Source of the DNA: Haliscomenobacter sp041740695
GTDB taxonomy: Bacteria; Bacteroidota; Bacteroidia; Chitinophagales; Saprospiraceae
DNA: 64,000 nt
Direction of reading: 5' to 3'
NCBI RefSeq assembly: GCF_041740695.1
Contig: NZ_JBGSLK010000070.1
Span: 1 to 64,000 of the forward strand
The translations under genes were made by a program, and so were the position numbers. Within the stretch, counting starts at the first letter, position 1; each line of letters starts with the position of its first letter. Positions 42,055 to 50,912 of the stretch are shown here, in pieces. The notes beneath the pieces are model-generated. The model was given only the letters and a program-made list of their open reading frames with translations. It did not search any database and was not told the DNA's origin.

Positions 42055-45000
42055 ATGAAAAAACACTTACTAGCGCTTGCGCTGGTAGTCTTTGCTATGG
42101 CATCAGCTGTAGCACAAAGGGCTATCACTGGCAAAGTGACGGACAAAAGTGGCGGCCCGCTCATCGGTGCCAGTATCCTTGTGAAAGGAACCAGCAGTGG
42201 TAGCGTAACGGATGTAGATGGGACCTACTCCTTAAACGCTCCTGATGGTGCAACCACCCTAGTGGTGAGTTACACGGGTTATGCTTCCCAAGAAATCACG
42301 CTTGGAACTTCCAACATCATCGATGTAATGCTGGAAGAAAGCGCATCTCAATTGGGTGAAGTGGTTGTAACTGCACAAGGTATCCGTCGGGAGAAAAAAG
42401 CCTTGGGTTACGCGGTTTCTACGGTAGGTGAAGAAGACCTCAAAGATCGCCCACAAGCAGATGTAGGTCGGGTTCTCCAGGGCAAAGTACCAGGTGTAAA
42501 CGTTACTTCTACTTCCGGGGTAACTGGTACCGGAACCAACATCACCATTCGGGGTTATTCTTCGATTACGGGTTCTGTACAACCATTGTTCGTAGTTGAC
42601 GGCGTTCCTTTCAACTCTGCTACGAACTCTCGGGGCGGGTTCACCGGTGGGGGACAATCGGCTTCTAGTCGCTTTTTGGACCTCGACCCCAACAACATTG
42701 AAAGCATCAGTGTATTGAAGGGTTTGGCGGCAACGGTTACTTATGGTGACCAGGGTCGTAACGGGGTAATCCTGGTGACGACAAAAAGTGGAAGTAAAAA
42801 ATCGCGTAAAGCCGAGTTTAGCGTTACGCAATCGATGTTTACCAACACCGCGCACTTACCTCGGTACCAAAACGACTATGTGGGTGGTTTCCAGCAGAAC
42901 ATTGGCCAGTTTTTCAGCAACTGGGGCCCAACGCTCAATGAGGCTCTGATCTATCCCTCTCAGAATACCTCGTCATCCCTAACCAACCACCCTTATGCAC
43001 TCTTGTCCAATGCCGCGCTGCGGGCAGGTCAGGCAGATTACGTAGCCTCGGTGAGCCCTTACAAAATACAGGTGGCTCCTAATAATGTAAAAGACTTCTT
43101 CCGCACCGGGAAAATTTACAATACCTCTTTGAACGTTTCTGGCGGAAGTGAAAACATGAGCTACAACGTGTCGGGCGGCTACGTCAATGAAGAAGGTTAC
43201 ATTCCTGGGAACGGTTTGAAAAAACTCAACCTGGGCGTGGGCATCAACGCCAAGTTGAGCAAAAAACTCTCGGTGGTGACCTCCTTTACTTTTGCCAATA
43301 CGGATCAGTACTCTCCACCACTGAGCTCTGGTACCGGAAACAATGCGAACGACTTTCCTTCCGTGTTAGCCAACGTATTGTACACCCCACGTCAGGTCGA
43401 TTTAATGAATTGGCCTTATGCGGATCCGGTGACGGGAGCTTCGGTTTATTTCCGGGCTGGCAACGACATTCCTAACCCACGCTGGGTATTGGAAAACTAC
43501 AAAACTACCGGGGTGGTCAACCGGATTTTCTCGGCAACCACCTTCAATTTTGAAATTGCCAAAGATTTCAATTTGTTGTACAAAGTGGGTTTGGACACCT
43601 ACTCAGAAGACCAGGAGTTCCAGCTAAACAAGGGTGGGGTACAATTCCCAACGGGAGCTTATTTTACCCGGAACCTCACCAACACCATCTGGGACAACTC
43701 GGTGATCTTGTCCTACTCGAAACCCGTTTTTGAGAAATTGACCATAGCCGCCAGATTGGGGGGTAACTTACGCAATGATGTGCTTCTATCGGATGGCGTA
43801 AGCAGTCAAAACCAGTTGGCCCGTAACTTGTTCCGCCACAGCAACTTTATCGACAATGTTGGTAGTGATGGTGTCGAGGAGCAAACCCGGATGGGTATTT
43901 TTGGGGAAGTGACCATTGATTACAGCAACTTCCTCTACCTGAACTTTGCGGGAAGAAACGACTGGACTTCAACCGTTGAACCTGAAAACCGCCGGATTTT
44001 TTATCCATCGGCCAGTTTATCTTTCATCCCTACTTCTGCTTTTGCGGGCCTGGATGGTGGATTCTTCAACTTCTTGAAACTCCGTGCAGGTGTTGGTACT
44101 TCGGCTGGATTCCCCAACCCGTATCAAACCCGGAACATCCTGAATCAGGGCGCCAGAGCCTGGTTGAACACCGCTGGTGGCGCGATCCAGAGCCATTCGG
44201 TCAACAATAACCTCGGTAACCCAAATTTGAAGCCTGAGTTGCATACCGAATTCGAATTTGGGATCGAAGGAAAAATGTTCAACAACCGCTTGGGCTTTGA
44301 TGTAACTGCTTACCGCAGAGATACCCGTAATTTGATCACCAGCGCACCACTTGATCCCGCTACCGGTTATACGAATACAACCATCAATATTGGTAAAATT
44401 CGCAACCAGGGGATCGAATTGAGTGTGACTGGAACGCCAGTTAAAACCAAGAATTTCAACTGGGATGTTACGCTGACCTTCAGCCGCAACACGCCTGAAG
44501 TGCTTGACCTGGGGGGTACTTTGCAAGAGGTACAAATTTCTGGCTTCGCTGGCTTGGGTAACTTCGCTATCGTTGGCAAACCCTTCAACATTATCAAGGG
44601 GACGGGTTTCCGCCGCAACGACCAGGGACAATTGCTGATTGATGCAGGAGGTTACCTCCAGGCTACGGCGACACCCGTTGTTTTGGGCGACCCAAACCCT
44701 GCCTTTACTACAGGGTTGATCAATGGCATTACGTACAAAGGCTTTTCGCTTGACTTCATGATCACTTACCGCCACGGTGGGGCCATGTACAGCAGTACAG
44801 CAGGCGCACTGATGGGTCGGGGTTTGACCGAAGATACGGGCTTGAGCAATGGTTACGACCGTGCTCAAACGTTCCTCTTCCCAGGGGTAAAAGCGGATGG
44901 AACGCCCAACGACATTCAAGTTACAGCTTCGGACGTTGGCTTCAATAACCTGTATTTCTTTGGGGATGAAGGTCGTATCTACGACGCCTCAACCATCAGA

Positions 45001-45240
45001 TTGCAAGAAGTATCGCTCACGTACAGCCTTCCTCAGAAAGTGATTTCGAAGACGCCATTCAAAGGAATTTCTTTGGCCATCTCTGGAAGCAATCTTTGGT
45101 ACAAGGCGCTTTATTTCCCTGAAGGTTTGAACTTCGATACCGACAACCTGGGCTTGGGTGTAGGCAATGGTTTGGGCTTTGAATTCCTGACTGGACCTAG
45201 CTCCAGAAGAATTGGGGGTACCTTGAAATTGAACTTCTAA
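42055..45240 (+). CDS. SusC/RagA family TonB-dependent transporter, third pair
   Basis: The 1061-residue product has a signal peptide (MKKHLLALALVVFAMASAVAQ), the carboxypeptidase-D-like domain (ITGKVTDKSGGPLIGASILV), a plug (GEEDLKDRPQADVGRVLQGK, TIRGYSSITGSVQPLFVVDG) and a beta barrel ending in RRIGGTLKLNF. It is full length. It is followed by susD (45 bases to the chosen start) and a small lipoprotein. It shares its promoter block with the second susC and its 5' coding hairpin with the first and second, but with a compensated base pair. Confidence 0.96.
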   Translation: MKKHLLALALVVFAMASAVAQRAITGKVTDKSGGPLIGASILVKGTSSGSVTDVDGTYSLNAPDGATTLVVSYTGYASQEITLGTSNIIDVMLEESASQLGEVVVTAQGIRREKKALGYAVSTVGEEDLKDRPQADVGRVLQGKVPGVNVTSTSGVTGTGTNITIRGYSSITGSVQPLFVVDGVPFNSATNSRGGFTGGGQSASSRFLDLDPNNIESISVLKGLAATVTYGDQGRNGVILVTTKSGSKKSRKAEFSVTQSMFTNTAHLPRYQNDYVGGFQQNIGQFFSNWGPTLNEALIYPSQNTSSSLTNHPYALLSNAALRAGQADYVASVSPYKIQVAPNNVKDFFRTGKIYNTSLNVSGGSENMSYNVSGGYVNEEGYIPGNGLKKLNLGVGINAKLSKKLSVVTSFTFANTDQYSPPLSSGTGNNANDFPSVLANVLYTPRQVDLMNWPYADPVTGASVYFRAGNDIPNPRWVLENYKTTGVVNRIFSATTFNFEIAKDFNLLYKVGLDTYSEDQEFQLNKGGVQFPTGAYFTRNLTNTIWDNSVILSYSKPVFEKLTIAARLGGNLRNDVLLSDGVSSQNQLARNLFRHSNFIDNVGSDGVEEQTRMGIFGEVTIDYSNFLYLNFAGRNDWTSTVEPENRRIFYPSASLSFIPTSAFAGLDGGFFNFLKLRAGVGTSAGFPNPYQTRNILNQGARAWLNTAGGAIQSHSVNNNLGNPNLKPELHTEFEFGIEGKMFNNRLGFDVTAYRRDTRNLITSAPLDPATGYTNTTINIGKIRNQGIELSVTGTPVKTKNFNWDVTLTFSRNTPEVLDLGGTLQEVQISGFAGLGNFAIVGKPFNIIKGTGFRRNDQGQLLIDAGGYLQATATPVVLGDPNPAFTTGLINGITYKGFSLDFMITYRHGGAMYSSTAGALMGRGLTEDTGLSNGYDRAQTFLFPGVKADGTPNDIQVTASDVGFNNLYFFGDEGRIYDASTIRLQEVSLTYSLPQKVISKTPFKGISLAISGSNLWYKALYFPEGLNFDTDNLGLGVGNGLGFEFLTGPSSRRIGGTLKLNF
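42072..42083 (+). promoter_or_regulatory. Covariant hairpin in the signal-peptide codons of the third susC
   Basis: AGCGC-TT-GCGCT: relative to the first two susC genes an A-U pair became G-C by two coordinated changes (GCA to GCG, GTG to GCG). This keeps the stem intact. Confidence 0.4.
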
Positions 45241-45284
45241 TCTGACACTGAATGTTTAACATTTGGTCTTTTAAAATCAAAGCG

Positions 45285-46934
45285 ATGATACGTAATATCA
45301 AGATATTGTTTCTGGTATTGACGGTAACGTTGGTTGCTTCCTGCGATCTCGATCTGCTGGACAACCCCAACGCGGTAACCGTCAACAATGCCGACATCAA
45401 CTTCATTCTCAATCAAATCGAAGTAGCTTCTGCCGGAAGTTTCAACAATTTTAGCGATCCAGGCATGCGCCTGACCCGGATGTTGAACCAGGGTGCAGCC
45501 ATTTACGACAACGCCGTTGCCCCTGGAGGTACCAACGGACTCTGGAATACCGCCTATGCCAATTTGCTGGCCGACATCAGTGCAATAATACCATTGGCCG
45601 AAAAAGGGGAATTGTTCGTACATACGGGGATTGCACGTACCATTCGTGCCAATATATTGATGAACCTGGTAGACGTCTACGGCGATGTTCCTTATTCTCA
45701 GGCCATCGACCCCAGTAATTTCAACCCTGGAGTGGACAAAGCTGCAGATGTATATGCTGCTGCCTTGGCTGATTTGAACAAAGCTGCGGAAAATTTTGCT
45801 GCTAAGTCCAAGTCTGGAGCAAGTGGGGATTTGTTTTACGGTGGCAATACTGATAGCTGGATTCGTTTGGTGAATGCCCTGAAATTGAAGCACCATTTGA
45901 CGCTTCGTTTGGTCAATAAGGCGGGGTCAACTACAGCAATCAATGCGCTGGTAACGGAAAACAAACTACCATCCACTACTGCGCAAAACTTTGCCTTCAA
46001 ATACGGAACCAACTTGACCAACCCGGACACCCGTCATCCACGTTACGGTGGACAATACGGCCCAACGGGTGGTGGTGATTACCAGTCGAATTCCTACATG
46101 GGCGCCCTTTACAATTCCAAAGGTTTCCCTGATCCTCGGATGCGCTACTATTTCTACCGCCAAACCATCAAAAACCCAACTGACGTCAACCAATTGCGCT
46201 GCATTACCAACCAAAAGCCAGGTCACTATGGGGAAAATGATGTGTTCTGCTTGCCTACCAGCGTGGGTTACTGGGGCCGTGACCACCTGAGCAATGAGGG
46301 TATTCCACCCGATGGCTTGTTGCGTACAGCCTGGGGGCTTTATCCTGCGGGCGGTTTGTACGATGATGACGCAGGCAGAGGGGTTTCTTTGAATGCTGGT
46401 GCCGGTGGTGCAGGGATTCACCCCATCATGATGCGCTCTTTCGTTGATTTTATGTTGGCTGAATCGGCATTGGTGCTTAAAACCAGTGGAGATCCAAAAG
46501 CTTTGTTAAAATCTGCGATCGAAAAATCAATGGCGGATGTACGCAGTTTGGCGCTGGGAACCAGTGAAGCGAGCAAACTCAATGCTTTCGAAACGAGCAA
46601 AGGGTTTGTTTGGGCCACCGAAGTAACCAAATATGTGGATAAGGTACTAGCCGATTATGATGCTGCTGCCAGCGACGATGCAAAACTAAACATCATCGCC
46701 ACCGAATATTGGTTGGCCTTGCACGGCAACGGAATTGAGGCTTATAACCTATACCGCAGAACGGGTAAACCAGCCAACCAGCAGCCTGGATTGGATCCAA
46801 ATGTAGGTCCATTTGTACGTTCTTTTTACTACCCATTAGACTACATTGTTAGAAATAAAAATGCGGTGCAAAAGACCAATAGTACGGTACAGGTATTCTG
46901 GGATACAAATCCGGCTAACAATTTCATCAAGTAA
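45285..46934 (+). CDS. SusD/RagB family lipoprotein, third pair
   Basis: The 549-residue product, counted from the ATG at 45285 (MIRNIKILFLVLTVTLVASC), has a lipoprotein signal with lipobox LVASC. SusD-like_2 features include ARTIRANILMNLVDVYGDVP, NTDSWIRLVNALKLKHHLTL, GIEAYNLYRRTGKPANQ and a C-terminus ending VQVFWDTNPAN. The longer frame from 45252 would add 11 residues before the signal; the shorter start gives a standard signal peptide and is preferred. It acts as the nutrient-capturing lid of the third SusC. Confidence 0.94.
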   Translation: MIRNIKILFLVLTVTLVASCDLDLLDNPNAVTVNNADINFILNQIEVASAGSFNNFSDPGMRLTRMLNQGAAIYDNAVAPGGTNGLWNTAYANLLADISAIIPLAEKGELFVHTGIARTIRANILMNLVDVYGDVPYSQAIDPSNFNPGVDKAADVYAAALADLNKAAENFAAKSKSGASGDLFYGGNTDSWIRLVNALKLKHHLTLRLVNKAGSTTAINALVTENKLPSTTAQNFAFKYGTNLTNPDTRHPRYGGQYGPTGGGDYQSNSYMGALYNSKGFPDPRMRYYFYRQTIKNPTDVNQLRCITNQKPGHYGENDVFCLPTSVGYWGRDHLSNEGIPPDGLLRTAWGLYPAGGLYDDDAGRGVSLNAGAGGAGIHPIMMRSFVDFMLAESALVLKTSGDPKALLKSAIEKSMADVRSLALGTSEASKLNAFETSKGFVWATEVTKYVDKVLADYDAAASDDAKLNIIATEYWLALHGNGIEAYNLYRRTGKPANQQPGLDPNVGPFVRSFYYPLDYIVRNKNAVQKTNSTVQVFWDTNPANNFIK

Positions 46935-46984
46935 ATTTAAGGGCCTGGTATTTCATTTATCAACCTGATAAAACGAATGTAAAC

Positions 46985-47545
46985 ATGAAAAGCATTATAA
47001 AAATTGGTTTGTTGTTTTCTGTGCTGGCTTTTTCATCCTGCGAAACGGAAATCGTCGAGAAGATAGATGAGTTCAGTTTTGAACAGGGTGGCTATATGCG
47101 CCAGGTTACTCCTTTTCCAGTGACCGCTTTTACGGTAAGCAAAGCCAACTTGGCTGGCACCAAAATTGAGTTTGTAGCTGAGGCGGTCACACCCAATTCA
47201 GGAGCACTCTTTGCTTCTTATGATTTGGTGGTGCGTTTTGTTGACCGGACTGGTGGAACCAGCAGCAAGCCGGATGTTGCACTCAAGTCGATCCCTGCAT
47301 CTGCTTACACCAAGGATGCAACTACAGGTTATCCTCGCGCAACCATTACCATCACTGGTAAAGAAATGCAGGATAAGTTAGGGCTTACCGACGCTGATCT
47401 TACGGCAACGGATCGTTTCGAAGTGAGAGGTACGATGAAGTTGACCAATGGAAAATCCTATAATGCCGCCAATACTGGTGCGAACATTACAGGTGGAGCT
47501 TTTTATTCTTCTCCTTTTCTTCATCAGGCGAATGTAGCGAATTAA
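46985..47545 (+). CDS. Small lipoprotein of the third susCD operon
   Basis: The 186-residue product has a lipoprotein signal with lipobox FSSC and a single beta-sandwich-like domain (FTVSKANLAGTKIEFVAEAV, DLVVRFVDRTGGTSS, RFEVRGTMKLTNGKSY). It is not obviously the same family as the DUF1735 proteins of the first two operons, being shorter and differently patterned. Its position suggests a surface ligand-binding accessory to SusCD. Starts 50 bases after susD. Confidence 0.75.
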   Translation: MKSIIKIGLLFSVLAFSSCETEIVEKIDEFSFEQGGYMRQVTPFPVTAFTVSKANLAGTKIEFVAEAVTPNSGALFASYDLVVRFVDRTGGTSSKPDVALKSIPASAYTKDATTGYPRATITITGKEMQDKLGLTDADLTATDRFEVRGTMKLTNGKSYNAANTGANITGGAFYSSPFLHQANVAN

Positions 47546-47568
47546 CATTCTTTTGTTAAATAATTGTG

Positions 47569-47605
47569 AAATGGAGTGCTTTTAAGCGCTCCATTTCTAT
47601 TTTTG
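47569..47605 (+). terminator. Intrinsic terminator of the third susCD operon
   Basis: Arms AAATGGAGTGCT (47569-47580) and AGCGCTCCATTT (47585-47596) pair over 12 positions with one wobble, followed by CTATTTTTG. It lies 24 bases after the lipoprotein stop. Confidence 0.85.
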
Positions 47606-47822
47606 TAATGTTTTATCATTTGTCTGCCAAATTGCAGATGTACATCAGCGTCAATATGCACAGGCAGCCCTAAGTCAGATCCAAACGTTTATCAGTTTCC
47701 AGCGACTAACTTGCAACGTTTTTTTTATCCCTTGAACAATACTGCTCTAAACACGATGTCTATACCAGGTGTTAACCTGACTGTATATTTTTTTGACATT
47801 CAATAAAATCAAATTCATTGGT

Positions 47823-50800
47823 ATGAAACAACACTTACTAGCTTTACTGCTGATGCTCTGCGGAGCAACGGTTGCCTTCGGACAACTCACCATCAGCGGA
47901 AAAGTAACCGACCGGGACGGCGAAGCACTGATTGGCGCCAGCGTAATGGTAAAAGGTACAACCAACGGGACTGTATCCGACATTGATGGAAAATTCAAGC
48001 TCAGTGCGCCTGGCGACGCGACATTAGTAGTCTCTTACACAGGGTTTTCCACCTCAGAAGTAGCCGTCAACAACCAAACCGACATCACCATTCCCATGCA
48101 GCCGGGTATCGACCTTACCGAAGTACTGGTAACGGGTTATGGTACGGCCATCAAGCGCGAATTGACGGGTAATATCGCCAAAATCCGCACCGAAGACATC
48201 AAGGACATGCCCGTAACCAGCTTTGACCAAGCCATGCAAGGTAAAGCTGCCGGGGTGCAAATCACCGCCGGCAACGGTAAACTAGGTCAGGCCGTACAAA
48301 TTCGGGTACGTGGCCAGTCGTCAGTATCCGCTTCCAACGAGCCCTTGATTGTGATCGATGGGATCCCGGCTACAACCGGTGATTTGGGTGCGTTTGGTGG
48401 AGCTACCAACGCGCTTACCGACATCAATCCTCAAGACATTGCATCCATCGAAATCCTGAAAGACGCTTCCGCTGCGGCCATCTATGGTGCGCGTGCGGCC
48501 AACGGCGTAGTGCTGGTAACTACCAAGCGTGGTAAAACCGGTCGCACCAGTGTCAATTATGGCTTCCAGTATGGCGAGAGCAATCCTGCCCGTCAATTGG
48601 AATTCCTGAATACCGAGCAGTACCTGAAATTGTATCGTCAGGCTGCAGCTGCATCTGACCGCATCGAGGGACTCGCTGCTTCTGATCCAGATTCGTATAC
48701 TGCGTATATGGAAGATTTCTTTAACACACAAAGTTTGGGAACCTTTGGCACGGATAAAGCAGAAGACACCAACTGGGGGGAACTTGCCTACCAGGACGCA
48801 CCGATGCAGCAACATGACTTGAACATTTCAGGTGGCAACGAAAAAACTACCTTTTACATGTCAGGCCAGTGGTTTGATCAAAAAGGTATTTTGATTGGCA
48901 ATGCACTCAATCGTATCACTGGTCGGATCAACGTTGATCACCAGGCTTACAAGTGGCTGAAGGTAGGGTTCAACACGAGCTTGAGCCGTTCGTTCAACGA
49001 ACGTATTTCTGGTGACCGCCAGTTTGACAACCCTATGCAGATCGTGGCGCTGCCTCCGATGACTCCGGCAACCGATCCAGATACTGGCTTGCCAGTAGGT
49101 ACTCCTCCGGGCGACATCAGCATTCCAGTGTACTACAACCCGCTGATCAACCTTGGTAACGCTTACTACAACACCAATACCAACCGCAACCTGAGCAGCG
49201 TGTATGCCCAAATCAGCATCCTGGATGGGTTGACTTTCCGTTCCGAGTTCGCATTGGACCTATTAGACCAGCAGGAAGAGTTGTACTACAACAGCAAGAC
49301 CCAGCGCAACTTTGGTGCACCACTGGGGTTGGGGCAAAACCTGTTCACCCGGGTTGAAAACTACAACACGAACAACTACTTTACTTACAATACCGGATTC
49401 GGTAAAACCAAACTGGACCTGACCGCTGGTATGGCTTATCAGCAATCACAGCAGAAGACCAACTTCATCGAAGGCCAGGATTTCCCTTCCGATGCCTATC
49501 GCCAGATTGCCAGTGCTGCGCGTAAAACAGACGGTGAATCTACCGAAACCAACTTCCGTTTCTTGTCTTATTTCGCACGTGCCAACTTCAAACTGGCCGA
49601 TAAATACCTCGTAGGTGTAAGTGTACGTACGGATGGTTCTTCTCGTTTTGGTAACGAAAGCCGCTACGGTTTTTTCCCAGCCGCTTCTTTGGGCTGGATT
49701 GTTTCCGAAGAAGGCTTCTTGAACAACAACAAGGCCATCAGCTTCCTGAAGGTGCGGGCCAGCTATGGCCGTACCGGTAACGCAGAAATTGGCAACTTCC
49801 CACAGTTGGGGCTGTTCCAGGGTGATGCTGGTTACGATGGTGCTCCTGGTCAGCGTCCTTCGCAGTTGGGCAACCCTGATTTGAGCTGGGAAACTACCGA
49901 TCAGTTCGATGCAGGTATCGACTTTGGTTTGTTCAAGGATCGCATCACCGGGGAAATCGATTTTTACAGCAAAAGCACCACCGGTCTGTTGTTGAATGTA
50001 AACATTCCGGCAACTACAGGTTTTGCCACTCAATTCCGTAACGTTGGTAAATTGACCAACCAGGGGATAGAAGTAGTATTGAACACCGATGTAGTAAGCG
50101 GTGCTTTCCGCTGGAGAACCAGCTTGAACTTTGCAGCCAACAAAAACGAGATCACCGACCTGCAAGGTCAGATCATCGAAGCTGGTTTGAACAACATGAG
50201 CCGCGCCGTAGAAGGACAGCCATTGGGTACTTACTTCACTGCCGAATACGCTGGTGTTGATCCCGCCAATGGTAACGCCCTTTGGTACAAAAATGCCACT
50301 GAAGGCAACCGTGAAACAACCAGCACTTACAGCCAGGCAACCCGGGTAGTAGTAGGTAGCCCGCTGCCCGATTGGATCGGTGGCGTAACAAATACCTTCA
50401 GCTACAAAGGTCTTGAACTGTCGGTATTATTCAGTGCTGTAATCGGCAACGAACTCAACTTCTACGGGGTAGGTCGTTTCTCTTCTGCGAACGCTCGTTT
50501 TGAAGACAACCAAACCGTGGATCAGCTGAATGCCTGGACGGCTCAGAATACCAATACCAATATTCCAGAAGCACGTTTGTTCTACAACAATGGTGCTCAG
50601 CCTTCCAGCCGCTTTATTCAGGATGGTTCTTTTGTACGTTTGCGCAACGCAACTTTGTCCTACAATTTCCCCAAATCACTCACCAGCAAGGCCAAAATCC
50701 AAAGCTTGCGGGTATTTGTAACAGGACAAAACTTGCTTACCTGGACCAACTACATCGGTTGGGACCCAGAAGTTAACGCCGATGACATTGTAACCAACAT

Positions 50801-50873
50801 TGCACAAGGTTATGACTTTTACACTGCTCCTCAGCCCAGAACCATCCTGGCTGGCTTTAACATCGGGTTCTAA
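47823..50873 (+). CDS. SusC/RagA family TonB-dependent transporter, fourth pair
   Basis: The 1016-residue product, counted from the ATG at 47823 (MKQHLLALLLMLCGATVAFG), has a signal peptide, the carboxypeptidase-D-like domain (ISGKVTDRDGEALIGASVMV), a plug (TEDIKDMPVTSFDQAMQGKA, RVRGQSSVSASNEPLIVIDG, ILKDASAAAIYGARAANGVV) and a barrel ending PRTILAGFNIGF. The classical ASAAAIYGARAANGVV signature is more complete here than in the other three. The longer frame adds ten residues before the signal. susD follows 39 bases downstream of the stop. It lacks the hairpin-forming 5' codons seen in the first three, although the words ACACTTACTAGC are kept. Confidence 0.96.
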   Translation: MKQHLLALLLMLCGATVAFGQLTISGKVTDRDGEALIGASVMVKGTTNGTVSDIDGKFKLSAPGDATLVVSYTGFSTSEVAVNNQTDITIPMQPGIDLTEVLVTGYGTAIKRELTGNIAKIRTEDIKDMPVTSFDQAMQGKAAGVQITAGNGKLGQAVQIRVRGQSSVSASNEPLIVIDGIPATTGDLGAFGGATNALTDINPQDIASIEILKDASAAAIYGARAANGVVLVTTKRGKTGRTSVNYGFQYGESNPARQLEFLNTEQYLKLYRQAAAASDRIEGLAASDPDSYTAYMEDFFNTQSLGTFGTDKAEDTNWGELAYQDAPMQQHDLNISGGNEKTTFYMSGQWFDQKGILIGNALNRITGRINVDHQAYKWLKVGFNTSLSRSFNERISGDRQFDNPMQIVALPPMTPATDPDTGLPVGTPPGDISIPVYYNPLINLGNAYYNTNTNRNLSSVYAQISILDGLTFRSEFALDLLDQQEELYYNSKTQRNFGAPLGLGQNLFTRVENYNTNNYFTYNTGFGKTKLDLTAGMAYQQSQQKTNFIEGQDFPSDAYRQIASAARKTDGESTETNFRFLSYFARANFKLADKYLVGVSVRTDGSSRFGNESRYGFFPAASLGWIVSEEGFLNNNKAISFLKVRASYGRTGNAEIGNFPQLGLFQGDAGYDGAPGQRPSQLGNPDLSWETTDQFDAGIDFGLFKDRITGEIDFYSKSTTGLLLNVNIPATTGFATQFRNVGKLTNQGIEVVLNTDVVSGAFRWRTSLNFAANKNEITDLQGQIIEAGLNNMSRAVEGQPLGTYFTAEYAGVDPANGNALWYKNATEGNRETTSTYSQATRVVVGSPLPDWIGGVTNTFSYKGLELSVLFSAVIGNELNFYGVGRFSSANARFEDNQTVDQLNAWTAQNTNTNIPEARLFYNNGAQPSSRFIQDGSFVRLRNATLSYNFPKSLTSKAKIQSLRVFVTGQNLLTWTNYIGWDPEVNADDIVTNIAQGYDFYTAPQPRTILAGFNIGF

Positions 50874-50912
50874 TTCCCGGAACAGCGCAAAATGTTTTTA
50901 ACCTTTAAAAAA

